From: Acinetobacter sp. UBA6641
GTDB taxonomy: Bacteria; Pseudomonadota; Gammaproteobacteria; Pseudomonadales; Moraxellaceae
DNA: 6,917 bases
Direction: 5' to 3'
Assembly: GCA_002455755.1 (NCBI GenBank)
Contig: DKLL01000172.1
Span: 1,615-8,531, forward strand
In this document: positions 1-6,331 of the stretch, one piece after another
How the letters are laid out: each line of letters begins with the position of its first letter
How positions within the stretch are numbered: the stretch's first letter is position 1
Notes under the pieces: model-generated
The model's database searches: none
What the model was told of the DNA's origin: nothing
The model's input: the letters and a program-made list of their open reading frames with translations, nothing else
Made by a program: the position numbers and the translations under genes

Positions 1-549
1 GAAAGCTTTGCTATCGAAAATGCCTATAAAGTATTTTCCGACACTTTACCTATGGGGGTAAATACGGTCGGGATTTTAGATATTGGTCATACCATGACCA
101 CTTTATCAGTCATGCAAAATAATAAAGTGATTTATACGCGCGAACAGGTATTTGGCGGTAAACAGCTGACTCAGGAAATTCAAAATCGTTATGGTCTGTC
201 TTTTGAAGAAGCGGGGCGTGCCAAGAAAAGCCGTTCATTACCGGATGACTATGATGTTGAGGTTTTAGAACCCTTTCTGGAAGCGGTGGTTCAGCAAGCG
301 GCAAGATCGTTGCAGTTCTTCTTCTCATCGTCACAATTTAATGAAATTGACCATATTTTATTGGCTGGCGGGAATGCCAACATTCCAGGACTGGCGAAAT
401 TACTACAACAAAAATTGGGTTATCGCGTGACGATTGCCAACCCATTTTTACAAATGGGGTTTTCTCCACAAATCGATATTAAAAAAATAGAGAATGATGC
501 TTCTTCGCTCATGGTGGCATGTGGCTTGGCATTGAGGAGTTTTGATTAA
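1..549 (+). CDS. pilM: Type IV pilus assembly protein PilM (C-terminal half, 5'-truncated by the window)
   Basis: PilM is a cytoplasmic actin-like ATP-binding protein that docks on the N-terminal tail of PilN at the inner membrane and links the pilus motor to the PilNOP alignment complex. The reading frame is open from base 1 and ends at TAA 547-549, giving 182 visible residues; the family is about 350 long, so roughly the first half is outside the window. The first visible residues (ESFAIENAY) match the family's conserved 'ES(F/Y)A' segment, so the ATG at 52 is internal, not the true start. Actin-fold signatures are LDIGHT at about 76-93 (second phosphate-binding strand) and LLAGGNANIPGL at about 358-393 (adenosine-binding segment), followed by the typical IANPF. 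The stop overlaps the pilN start by one base. The name rests on these motifs and on the pilNOPQ genes downstream. In A. baylyi the same gene is called comM. Confidence 0.95.
   Translation, partial: ESFAIENAYKVFSDTLPMGVNTVGILDIGHTMTTLSVMQNNKVIYTREQVFGGKQLTQEIQNRYGLSFEEAGRAKKSRSLPDDYDVEVLEPFLEAVVQQAARSLQFFFSSSQFNEIDHILLAGGNANIPGLAKLLQQKLGYRVTIANPFLQMGFSPQIDIKKIENDASSLMVACGLALRSFD
534..539 (+). promoter_or_regulatory. Ribosome binding site of pilN
   Basis: GAGGAG lies 9 bases before the pilN ATG at 549 and inside the last codons of pilM. It supports the overlapping TAATG start and probable coupling of pilN translation to pilM. Confidence 0.7.
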
Positions 550-1202
550 TGGCAAGAATTAACTTACTCCCTTGGCGTGATGAGCTAAGAGAGAAACGAA
601 AAAAAGAATTTATCGCCATTTGTATTGGGGCTGCATTAATCGGGGCTTTGGCGGTGACATTATCATGGTTTTATTATGACCATAAACTTGAAGATCAAGA
701 ACAGGCCAATCAGCTGATTACCAGTACCAACCAAAATCTGGATGTGCAATTAAAATCTCTGGAAGGTCTGGAAGCACAGCGTAATGCCATTGTTGAGCGT
801 ATGAAGCTGATTCAAGGCTTGCAAGGACAACGTCCGATTGCAGTGCGTCTGATTGATGAACTGGTTCGGGTTACACCTGGTAATTTGTATATCACTAAAT
901 TTGTACGTACTGGTGATAAATTCACCATTGAGGGCAAAGCTGAGAGTCCAAATACAGTGGCAGAATTTTTGCGTAATCTGGAATCATCTGCCTGGTATCG
1001 TAACGCTTTTATGAATTCTTTTTTAGCTGTTGAAGAACAGAAAGATAAAGCCCCAAGTTCAGTGGTTCCGCGTATTGAAGAAGGCTATGGTTCATTTGTG
1101 GTGACTGCTGACTTGGATGAAATCGCACAAGCTGCTGCACCAGAAGTACCACAACAAGCACAATCCGATACAGTGAATTCAACCGTGGAGGCAGCAAAAT
1201 GA
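549..1202 (+). CDS. pilN: Type IV pilus assembly protein PilN
   Basis: PilN is a bitopic inner-membrane protein that pairs with PilO in the periplasm and holds PilM on the cytoplasmic face. The 217-residue product has the conserved cytoplasmic motif INLLPWR at residues 4-10, which in the family inserts into a groove of PilM. A basic stretch (REKRKKE, 14-20) is followed by one membrane segment at about 21-43, then a probable coiled coil at about 46-90 and the periplasmic ferredoxin-like PilN domain at about 95-190 (VRVTPGNLYITKF and the AEFLRNLESS helix are visible). The last 25 or so residues are a low-complexity Ala/Gln/Pro tail. The start is fixed by the Shine-Dalgarno GAGGAG and by the INLLPWR motif directly after it. 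It overlaps pilM by one base (TAATG) and pilO by four (ATGA). The A. baylyi name is comN. Confidence 0.95.
   Translation: MARINLLPWRDELREKRKKEFIAICIGAALIGALAVTLSWFYYDHKLEDQEQANQLITSTNQNLDVQLKSLEGLEAQRNAIVERMKLIQGLQGQRPIAVRLIDELVRVTPGNLYITKFVRTGDKFTIEGKAESPNTVAEFLRNLESSAWYRNAFMNSFLAVEEQKDKAPSSVVPRIEEGYGSFVVTADLDEIAQAAAPEVPQQAQSDTVNSTVEAAK
1187..1191 (+). promoter_or_regulatory. Ribosome binding site of pilO
   Basis: GGAGG sits 7 bases before the pilO ATG at 1199, within the end of pilN. It supports the ATGA overlap as the real start of pilO. Confidence 0.75.
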
Positions 1203-1936
1203 GTCTCGATGAACTTGATGAATTAAATCCAAATGAAGCTGCGGTTCCTAAAAAGAAAATGACGCTGGATAAGTTCCTTCAGCAGTTCAATACTTTGGAT
1301 ATGAATAACTATGGCAGTTGGCCATTATCTGTCAAAATCACCTGTTGGATTGCGATTGTGCTGGCGATCGGTATGCTGGGTTATTTTTTAACAATTAAAG
1401 GTAAATTGGAAGATATTTCCAATGCTGCTGCTCAAGAGCAAAACTTGCTCAATGAATTTCGTGAAAAAGATTCCAAACTTCGTAACTTGCAGTTATTGCA
1501 AGCACAGTTACAGGAAATGGAGGCGAATTTTAATCAGCAACTGGAGCAGCTGCCGAAAGAAACCGAGATTCCTGGACTTGTTGAAGATATCAACGTGACG
1601 GGTGTGAATTCAGGCTTGAAATTCAAAAACATCCGTTTGGAAAACGAAATTAAGCAAGAATTCTTTATTGAACAGCCTATTGCTATTGAAGCGACCGGCG
1701 ATTATCACGCATTTGGTTCTTTTGTGAGCGGGATTGCTGCACTACCCCGTATTGTGACTTTGCATGATTTTGAAATTACAGCATCTGAAAATAAAGAGAA
1801 AAAATCTGATATTCCTCAAGTGAATTATAATGTTAAAGCTAAAACATATCGTTATATTGGAGTTACGGATGCTGAAGCGACAGAAACGCAAACTGTAGAT
1901 GCTAACTCCACCGCTACAGCTGGAGGGACACAGTAA
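1199..1936 (+). CDS. pilO: Type IV pilus assembly protein PilO
   Basis: PilO is the bitopic inner-membrane partner of PilN; the PilN-PilO dimer, with PilP, spans the periplasm between the pilus platform and the secretin. The product has 245 residues. The N-terminal 45 are cytoplasmic, acidic then Lys-rich (PKKKMTLDKF). One membrane segment lies at about 46-66, a probable coiled coil at about 68-118, and the periplasmic PilO domain at about 120-216. Family-type elements are LPKETEIPGLVEDI (118-131) and the later GDYHAFGSFVSGIAALPRIV segment (167-186), a pattern typical of PilO. The final 25 or so residues are Thr/Ala-rich and look disordered, like the tail of PilN. It overlaps pilN by four bases (ATGA) and pilP by one (TAATG). 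The A. baylyi name is comO. Confidence 0.95.
   Translation: MSLDELDELNPNEAAVPKKKMTLDKFLQQFNTLDMNNYGSWPLSVKITCWIAIVLAIGMLGYFLTIKGKLEDISNAAAQEQNLLNEFREKDSKLRNLQLLQAQLQEMEANFNQQLEQLPKETEIPGLVEDINVTGVNSGLKFKNIRLENEIKQEFFIEQPIAIEATGDYHAFGSFVSGIAALPRIVTLHDFEITASENKEKKSDIPQVNYNVKAKTYRYIGVTDAEATETQTVDANSTATAGGTQ
1922..1927 (+). promoter_or_regulatory. Ribosome binding site of pilP
   Basis: GGAGGG lies 8 bases before the pilP ATG at 1936. It is a strong Shine-Dalgarno inside the end of pilO and decides the start of the lipoprotein signal. Confidence 0.75.
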
Positions 1937-2463
1937 TGAAACTACAAAAAATCTCTCTAAGTCTGATGCTCGGTGTGTTGCTGGTGGGTTGTGATTCGCG
2001 TATTGATGCTGTGAATGAACAAATGGCAAGTATTCGCAATCAAGCCCCATTACCAATTGAGCCTGCACCAGTTTTTCCACCTGTACCGACATTTAATTAT
2101 TCGGCACACCAGCTGAAAAGTCCTTTTTTGCCGAGTTCTCTGGCTGCTGAATTGAAAATTATGTCAGGAAAACGGGTCTATCCTAATTTATCACGCCAAC
2201 TGCAACCTTTAGAAAGTTATGCAATTGAATCCTTGAATATGAAAGGAAGTATGCGTAGCCAGTCCGGCCAGATTTTGGCATTGATTCAGACCCCTGATGG
2301 TGAAATAGAGCGGATACAGCGCGGCAGTTATATGGGGATGAATCATGGTCGTGTAATCAATATTACGCCGACGCAGATTGATCTGGTGGAAATTATTCCA
2401 GATGGACGAGAAGGATATGTGGAACGTCCAAGAAGTCTGGTATTGCTTGGACCAGCGCCTTAA
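1936..2463 (+). CDS. pilP: Type IV pilus assembly lipoprotein PilP
   Basis: PilP is a periplasmic lipoprotein that binds the PilN-PilO dimer through its extended N-terminal part and the N0 domain of the PilQ secretin through its C-terminal beta domain. The 175-residue product begins with a lipoprotein signal peptide (MKLQK, then a hydrophobic core) ending in the lipobox LVGC, with the lipidated residue Cys19 and Asp20 at +2. A Pro-rich linker covers about 36-51. The segment LKSPF (60-64) is the conserved motif ahead of the C-terminal domain at about 93-172, where ESLNMKGSM, ALIQTPDGEIERIQRGSYMG and GRVINITPTQIDLVEII show the family pattern. Length is normal. It overlaps pilO by one base and is followed 17 bases later by pilQ. 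The A. baylyi name is comL. Confidence 0.94.
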   Translation: MKLQKISLSLMLGVLLVGCDSRIDAVNEQMASIRNQAPLPIEPAPVFPPVPTFNYSAHQLKSPFLPSSLAAELKIMSGKRVYPNLSRQLQPLESYAIESLNMKGSMRSQSGQILALIQTPDGEIERIQRGSYMGMNHGRVINITPTQIDLVEIIPDGREGYVERPRSLVLLGPAP

Positions 2464-2468
2464 GTTTT

Positions 2469-2475
2469 AAAGGAA
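2469..2475 (+). promoter_or_regulatory. Ribosome binding site for the upstream pilQ start
   Basis: AAAGGAA with its AGGA core at 2471-2474 lies 6 bases before the ATG at 2481. It favours the longer PilQ reading. The rival ATG at 2526 has the weaker GGGGAT at 2511-2516, ten bases upstream. Confidence 0.6.
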
Positions 2476-2480
2476 TAAAA

Positions 2481-4640
2481 ATGAATAATAGTTTTAAAGA
2501 TTTTATATTTGGGGATGGCAATACAATGAACCATTTGTTTCGTCAATTTTCTATGGGCGCTGTTGCGATCGCGATCATGCAGGTTGCAAATGCACAGGTG
2601 AGTATGACCAATATTGTGCCAATGCAGGTTGTAGGTCAGGGCACAGAAATTCGTGTCATGTTCAATGGTTTGCCGCCACAACCACAGGCGTACCAACTCG
2701 AGCAGCCATCACGTTTAATTCTCGATTTTGATAAAGCACAACAAAACATACAACAAAATAGCATTCCTGTTGCCACTAAAGAGGCAACTTCAGTCGATGT
2801 AAGTTCTGATGCACAACGTGCACGTTTAACTGTGAACTTGGCTGATGCAGGTGCTTTTACCACGCGTATTGAAGGCAATACCTTTATCTTAAAAATTAAT
2901 TCTGCGACAGCGAACGCATTTACATCGCAGCAAGTTGTTGCTCAAAAAACTGTGCAAGGTATTTCCAATATCGGTTTCCAGCGCGGCAGTCAGGGTGAAG
3001 GCCAGGTTGTTGTTGATTTATTGGGAAGTAATACTCCGGTGGATGTACAGCAGCAAGGCAGCAAAGTGATGGTACGAACTCTGGGTAACAAAGTTCCTGC
3101 ACATTTGGCACGTCGTTTAAATGTCAATGATTTTGCAACTCCAGTGTCGACGGTCGATGCTACCAATGACGGTAGTAATGGTGTGATTACCATTCAGACT
3201 TCTGGTAGTTATGAATATATGGCTTATCAGACTGATAACAAACTGACTATCAGCTTAAAACGGCCTGAAGATAAGAATCCATTAAAACCTAAGGCAGCAA
3301 ATGCTTATACAGGTAAAAAGATTTCTTTAGATTTCCAGGACATTGAAGTGCGTCGTGTACTGCAATTACTGGCAGATTTCACTGGTATCAACATGGTGAC
3401 CGCAGATAGTGTGCAGGGCAATATTACCTTGCGCTTAAAAGATGTACCGTGGGATCAAGCTCTAGATATTATTCTAAAAACCAAAAATCTGGATAAGCGC
3501 CGTAATGGCAATGTGATCTGGATTGCACCGGTATCCGAGTTAATTAAAGCAGAAGAAGAGCAGGCGAAGGCCATAGAGCAAAGTGTTAAATTGGCGCCAA
3601 TACAAACCGAGTATATGCAATTAAGTTATGCGAAGGTTGCTGATATTGAAAAACTGATTACCCAAACGAAATCATCGAATAATGGTAATTCTGGAAATAG
3701 TAGTAACAATAATAACTCTAGTGAAAGTTTATTAAGCTCGCGTGGAACGATATCGGTTGATACTCGTACCAATACGCTGATTATTAACGATACAGCACAA
3801 AATATTGATAAAGTCCGAAAAATGGTTGACTTACTCGATATTGCTGTAAAACAGGTGATGGTGGAAGCTCGTATTGTTCGGGCCTCAACAGAGTTTAGTA
3901 AAGAGATGGGAGTGAAATGGGGGATCTTGTCGCAAGGCATTAATCAAAATAATGATTTGTTGGTCGGTGGCAGTGATACAACCTTATGGGATTTAAAAAC
4001 GCCTGACGATGACGGTAAATATACCATTCAACGTCCACAGAACTTGAATGTGGATTTAGGAGTGACTAATGCGGCAGGTAAAATTGCCTTTGGTTTAATT
4101 AGCTTGTCTGATTTTATGCTTGATCTAGAGCTTTCTGCATTGCAGGCAGATGGCTATGGTGAAGTGATTTCAACCCCTAAAGTTTTAACCGCAGACAAAC
4201 AGACAGCCAAAGTTTCGTCAGGTACACAGATTCCTTATCAATCATCGGAAGGTGGTGGGGCAAATGCTGTTTCTACCACTGAATTTATTGATGCTGTACT
4301 GAGTTTGGATGTAACACCAAGTATCACACCTGATGGTAAAGTTCAAATGTTACTCAACATCACCAGTGATACTCCAGGAAATCCGACACCTACCGGTCAA
4401 TTAACGATTAATAAAAATCAAATTAATACCAATGTGTTGGTGAATAACGGTGAAACGGTTGTATTAGGTGGTATTTTTGAACAAGAAACACGTAATGGAC
4501 AAACCAAAGTACCATTCTTGGGCGATATTCCTTATGTAGGTCGTTTATTCCGTAAAGATATCAAGTCTGACAATAAGCGAGAGCTACTGATTTTTGTTAC
4601 ACCACGAATTGTTAATGACAGTGTTTCAAGAAATCATTAA
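2481..4640 (+). CDS. pilQ: Type IV pilus secretin PilQ
   Basis: PilQ forms the multimeric gated outer-membrane channel through which the type IV pilus leaves and, in competent bacteria, DNA enters. The 719-residue product has, in order: a Sec signal peptide ending ANA at 36-38; two AMIN-type beta domains (about 45-140 and 158-262) that in the family bind peptidoglycan; the secretin N0/STN domain (about 279-350); an N1 domain (about 374-450) interrupted by an Asn/Ser-rich loop at 398-419; and the secretin domain (about 457-712). The last contains QVMVEARIVRAS, the STPKVLTADKQTAKV segment (564-577), NNGETVVLGGIFEQE and the signature VPFLGDIPYVGRLFR (677-691). ATG 2481 has the better ribosome binding site, but starting at ATG 2526 (Met16) gives a more ordinary 23-residue signal peptide, so the start is uncertain. 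The A. baylyi homologue is comQ. Confidence 0.95.
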   Translation: MNNSFKDFIFGDGNTMNHLFRQFSMGAVAIAIMQVANAQVSMTNIVPMQVVGQGTEIRVMFNGLPPQPQAYQLEQPSRLILDFDKAQQNIQQNSIPVATKEATSVDVSSDAQRARLTVNLADAGAFTTRIEGNTFILKINSATANAFTSQQVVAQKTVQGISNIGFQRGSQGEGQVVVDLLGSNTPVDVQQQGSKVMVRTLGNKVPAHLARRLNVNDFATPVSTVDATNDGSNGVITIQTSGSYEYMAYQTDNKLTISLKRPEDKNPLKPKAANAYTGKKISLDFQDIEVRRVLQLLADFTGINMVTADSVQGNITLRLKDVPWDQALDIILKTKNLDKRRNGNVIWIAPVSELIKAEEEQAKAIEQSVKLAPIQTEYMQLSYAKVADIEKLITQTKSSNNGNSGNSSNNNNSSESLLSSRGTISVDTRTNTLIINDTAQNIDKVRKMVDLLDIAVKQVMVEARIVRASTEFSKEMGVKWGILSQGINQNNDLLVGGSDTTLWDLKTPDDDGKYTIQRPQNLNVDLGVTNAAGKIAFGLISLSDFMLDLELSALQADGYGEVISTPKVLTADKQTAKVSSGTQIPYQSSEGGGANAVSTTEFIDAVLSLDVTPSITPDGKVQMLLNITSDTPGNPTPTGQLTINKNQINTNVLVNNGETVVLGGIFEQETRNGQTKVPFLGDIPYVGRLFRKDIKSDNKRELLIFVTPRIVNDSVSRNH
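3672..3737 (+). repeat. Asn/Ser-rich low-complexity insert in PilQ
   Basis: Codons 398-419 of PilQ encode almost only Ser, Asn and Gly, from runs of AAT/AAC and AGT/TCA codons. It interrupts the N1 domain between the ADIEKLITQTK helix and the SRGTISVDTRTNTLI strand, where many secretins carry a variable surface loop. It is probably a disordered loop; I see no perfect nucleotide tandem unit. Confidence 0.7.
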
Positions 4641-4676
4641 TATATTTTGAATTTAACAAAATAAATAGGTGACTCC
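4641..4676 (+). other. Short pilQ-aroK intergenic gap, no terminator
   Basis: These 36 AT-rich bases contain the aroK Shine-Dalgarno. There is no GC-rich inverted repeat followed by a T run, so pilQ and aroK are probably co-transcribed. TATATT at 4641-4646 resembles a -10 element, but I find no convincing -35 box at the right distance, so I do not call a promoter. Confidence 0.5.
4667..4672 (+). promoter_or_regulatory. Ribosome binding site that decides the aroK TTG start
   Basis: AGGTGA ends 4 bases before TTG 4677. It is the only Shine-Dalgarno-like sequence close to the start of the conserved AroK protein. A GTG at 4669-4671 overlaps it but is in another frame, so TTG is the supported start. 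Confidence 0.65.
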
Positions 4677-5225
4677 TTGCCAAGCAATGAGTTTGAAACC
4701 CTGCCAAATATCTATTTGGTAGGGCCAATGGGGGCTGGGAAAACAACTGTTGGTCGTCATTTAGCGGAACTGTTGGGACGGGAGTTTCTTGATAGTGATC
4801 AGGAAATTGAGCGTAAAACAGGTGCGACAATTCCTTGGATTTTTGAAAAAGAAGGTGAAAAGGGATTTCGTAACCGTGAAACAATGGTCATTGATGAACT
4901 CACTGCCCGTTCGCACTTGGTTGTTGCAACCGGTGGTGGGGCAGTGACCCAGTTACCTAATCGCGAATTCTTAAAACAACGTGGAATAGTTGTTTATCTT
5001 TATACTCCTGTCGAAATTCAATTACAGCGCACTTATCGGGATAAAAACCGTCCTTTACTGCAAGTTGAAAATCCTGAACAAAAGTTACGTGATTTATTGG
5101 CTATTCGTGATCCCTTATATCGTGAAATTGCAGATTATATTATTGAAACAAATCAGGGCGCTGCACGTGATTTGGCGCAAAAAATCTTACATATGATTGT
5201 TTCTCAAGAAGCAAAGCTAGTCTAA
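4677..5225 (+). CDS. aroK: Shikimate kinase AroK (TTG start)
   Basis: AroK phosphorylates shikimate with ATP to shikimate 3-phosphate, the fifth step of the cytoplasmic pathway to chorismate. The 182-residue product (E. coli AroK is about 173) has the Walker A loop GPMGAGKTT at 16-24, the DSD pair Asp39 (Mg2+) and Asp41 (shikimate) in FLDSDQEIE, the shikimate-binding Arg65 in FRNRE, the TGGG strand end at 85-88, the LID arginine Arg125 in RDKNRPLL, and Arg144 in RDPLY. All expected catalytic and binding residues are present. The start is the rare codon TTG: the next in-frame ATG is Met18, inside the Walker A loop, and would destroy the ATP site. It lies 36 bases after pilQ and 17 before aroB, as in the conserved gammaproteobacterial pilQ/hofQ-aroK-aroB order. 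Confidence 0.97.
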   Translation: MPSNEFETLPNIYLVGPMGAGKTTVGRHLAELLGREFLDSDQEIERKTGATIPWIFEKEGEKGFRNRETMVIDELTARSHLVVATGGGAVTQLPNREFLKQRGIVVYLYTPVEIQLQRTYRDKNRPLLQVENPEQKLRDLLAIRDPLYREIADYIIETNQGAARDLAQKILHMIVSQEAKLV

Positions 5226-5242
5226 TTAACGGTTTTAATTTC

Positions 5243-6328
5243 ATGCAAACTTTACATGTTGAACTTGGTGATCGCCGCTATCCTATTTTTATTGGCAGTG
5301 ATTTAGATTCTCAATCGTTACTGGAACCGTATATCCACGGAAAACAGGTTATGGTGGTGACCAATACTACGGTTGCGCCTTTATATCTGCAGCATTACGT
5401 CCGTGCAATTGAAGGTTTGGGAAAAACAGTCGCAACATGTATTTTGCCTGATGGCGAACAATATAAAAATATTGAACATTTAACTTTGATTTTCGATGCC
5501 TTGTTGCAAGCCGGATTTAACCGGGATGCCACAGTGCTGGCTTTAGGCGGTGGGGTGATTGGGGATATGGCTGGCTTTGCATCTGCTTGTTTCCAGCGCG
5601 GCGTTTATTTTATTCAGGTACCTACAACATTATTGTCGCAAGTCGATTCAAGTGTCGGCGGAAAAACCGGGATCAATCATCCTCTTGGCAAAAACATGAT
5701 CGGGGCCTTTCAGCAACCTCAAGTTGTGCTGGCGGATATGTCGCAGCTCTCGACCTTACCAGACCGTGAGTTATCTGCGGGTCTGGCAGAAGTGATTAAA
5801 TATGCCTTGCTCGGAGATCGGGATTTTTTAGTCTGGCTTGAGCAAAATGTGGATAGTCTGGTTGCACGAGATGCGAAATTACTGGCCGAAGCTGTATATC
5901 GTTCTTGTGCCCATAAAGCACGTATTGTAGCCAATGATGAAAAAGAACAAGGTGAACGTGCCTTGCTGAATCTAGGTCATACGTTTGGTCATGCAATTGA
6001 ATCCTATCTGGGGTATGGTGTGTGGCTGCATGGCGAAGCTGTGGCTACCGGTATGGTAATGGCGGCTGATTTGTCACAACGGATGGGCTGGATTTCACTC
6101 GAAGATTTAGAGCGTACAAAAAAAATCATTCAACGTGCTCATTTGCCAGTAAAATGCCCAGCTATTCCCCTGGATCAATTTCTTGCCTATATGGCGCATG
6201 ATAAAAAAGTGCTGAATGGTCAATTGCGTCTGGTGCTGATGAAGTCACTCGGACAGGCAATTATCAGCAAAGAATTCGATGTGGAATTGATGAAACTGGC
6301 GATTTTAGCGAATCAAGAAAAGGCATAA
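5243..6328 (+). CDS. aroB: 3-dehydroquinate synthase AroB
   Basis: AroB converts 3-deoxy-D-arabino-heptulosonate 7-phosphate (DAHP) to 3-dehydroquinate, the second step of the shikimate pathway, using NAD+ and a divalent metal, usually Zn2+ or Co2+. The 361-residue product matches the family length (E. coli 362). The N-terminal NAD-binding half shows DGEQYKN (70-76) and [12 protein letters not shown] (101-112). The core [20 protein letters not shown] (126-145) carries substrate-binding Lys141. The metal ligands are visible as Glu183 (GLAEVIKY), His246 (NLGHTFGH) and His263 (WLHGEA), with His250 also conserved. The start at 5243 begins the usual first strand ([15 protein letters not shown]). 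No good Shine-Dalgarno precedes it; only a weak ACGG at 5229-5232. Translation may therefore depend on ribosomes finishing aroK 17 bases upstream. It is followed after 3 bases by the SPOR-domain gene. Confidence 0.98.
   Translation: MQTLHVELGDRRYPIFIGSDLDSQSLLEPYIHGKQVMVVTNTTVAPLYLQHYVRAIEGLGKTVATCILPDGEQYKNIEHLTLIFDALLQAGFNRDATVLALGGGVIGDMAGFASACFQRGVYFIQVPTTLLSQVDSSVGGKTGINHPLGKNMIGAFQQPQVVLADMSQLSTLPDRELSAGLAEVIKYALLGDRDFLVWLEQNVDSLVARDAKLLAEAVYRSCAHKARIVANDEKEQGERALLNLGHTFGHAIESYLGYGVWLHGEAVATGMVMAADLSQRMGWISLEDLERTKKIIQRAHLPVKCPAIPLDQFLAYMAHDKKVLNGQLRLVLMKSLGQAIISKEFDVELMKLAILANQEKA
6318..6323 (+). promoter_or_regulatory. Ribosome binding site of the SPOR-domain gene
   Basis: AAAAGG lies 8 bases before ATG 6332, within the last codons of aroB. 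It supports this start and a tightly coupled operon. Confidence 0.55.
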
Positions 6329-6331
6329 TTC

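Noticed and set aside
1742..2092. A 116-codon minus-strand frame across the pilO-pilP junction, and other minus-strand frames such as 3626-3940 and 2460-2696
   Set aside because: All are antisense shadows of confidently assigned pilus genes. None shows a recognisable domain, and several cross two real genes.
2565..2572. GCGATCGC palindrome within the PilQ signal peptide region, considered as an uptake or binding signal
   Set aside because: I noticed only this single copy, it is explained by Ala-Ile-Ala codons, and no repeated uptake sequence is evident across the window.
4638..4652. Possible aroK promoter (-10-like TATATT at 4641-4646)
   Set aside because: No -35 hexamer at 16-18 bases; nearby TTGTTA (4609-4614) is too far upstream. 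Such hexamers are common in AT-rich DNA.
4990..5196. A 68-codon + strand frame inside aroK
   Set aside because: It lies wholly within the well-conserved aroK coding sequence in another frame, has no ribosome binding site of note, and its low-complexity Ile/Leu/Lys content is what an out-of-frame reading of AT-rich coding DNA gives.
6118..6125. Homopolymer runs: A8 in aroB (6118-6125), A7 in pilM (481-487) and pilN (599-605), A7 and T7 in the SPOR gene (6694-6700, 6719-6725), considered as phase-variation or frameshift sites
   Set aside because: They are the natural result of adjacent AAA lysine or TTT phenylalanine codons in AT-rich DNA. Frames continue intact through each one, and runs of 7-8 are short for contingency loci.
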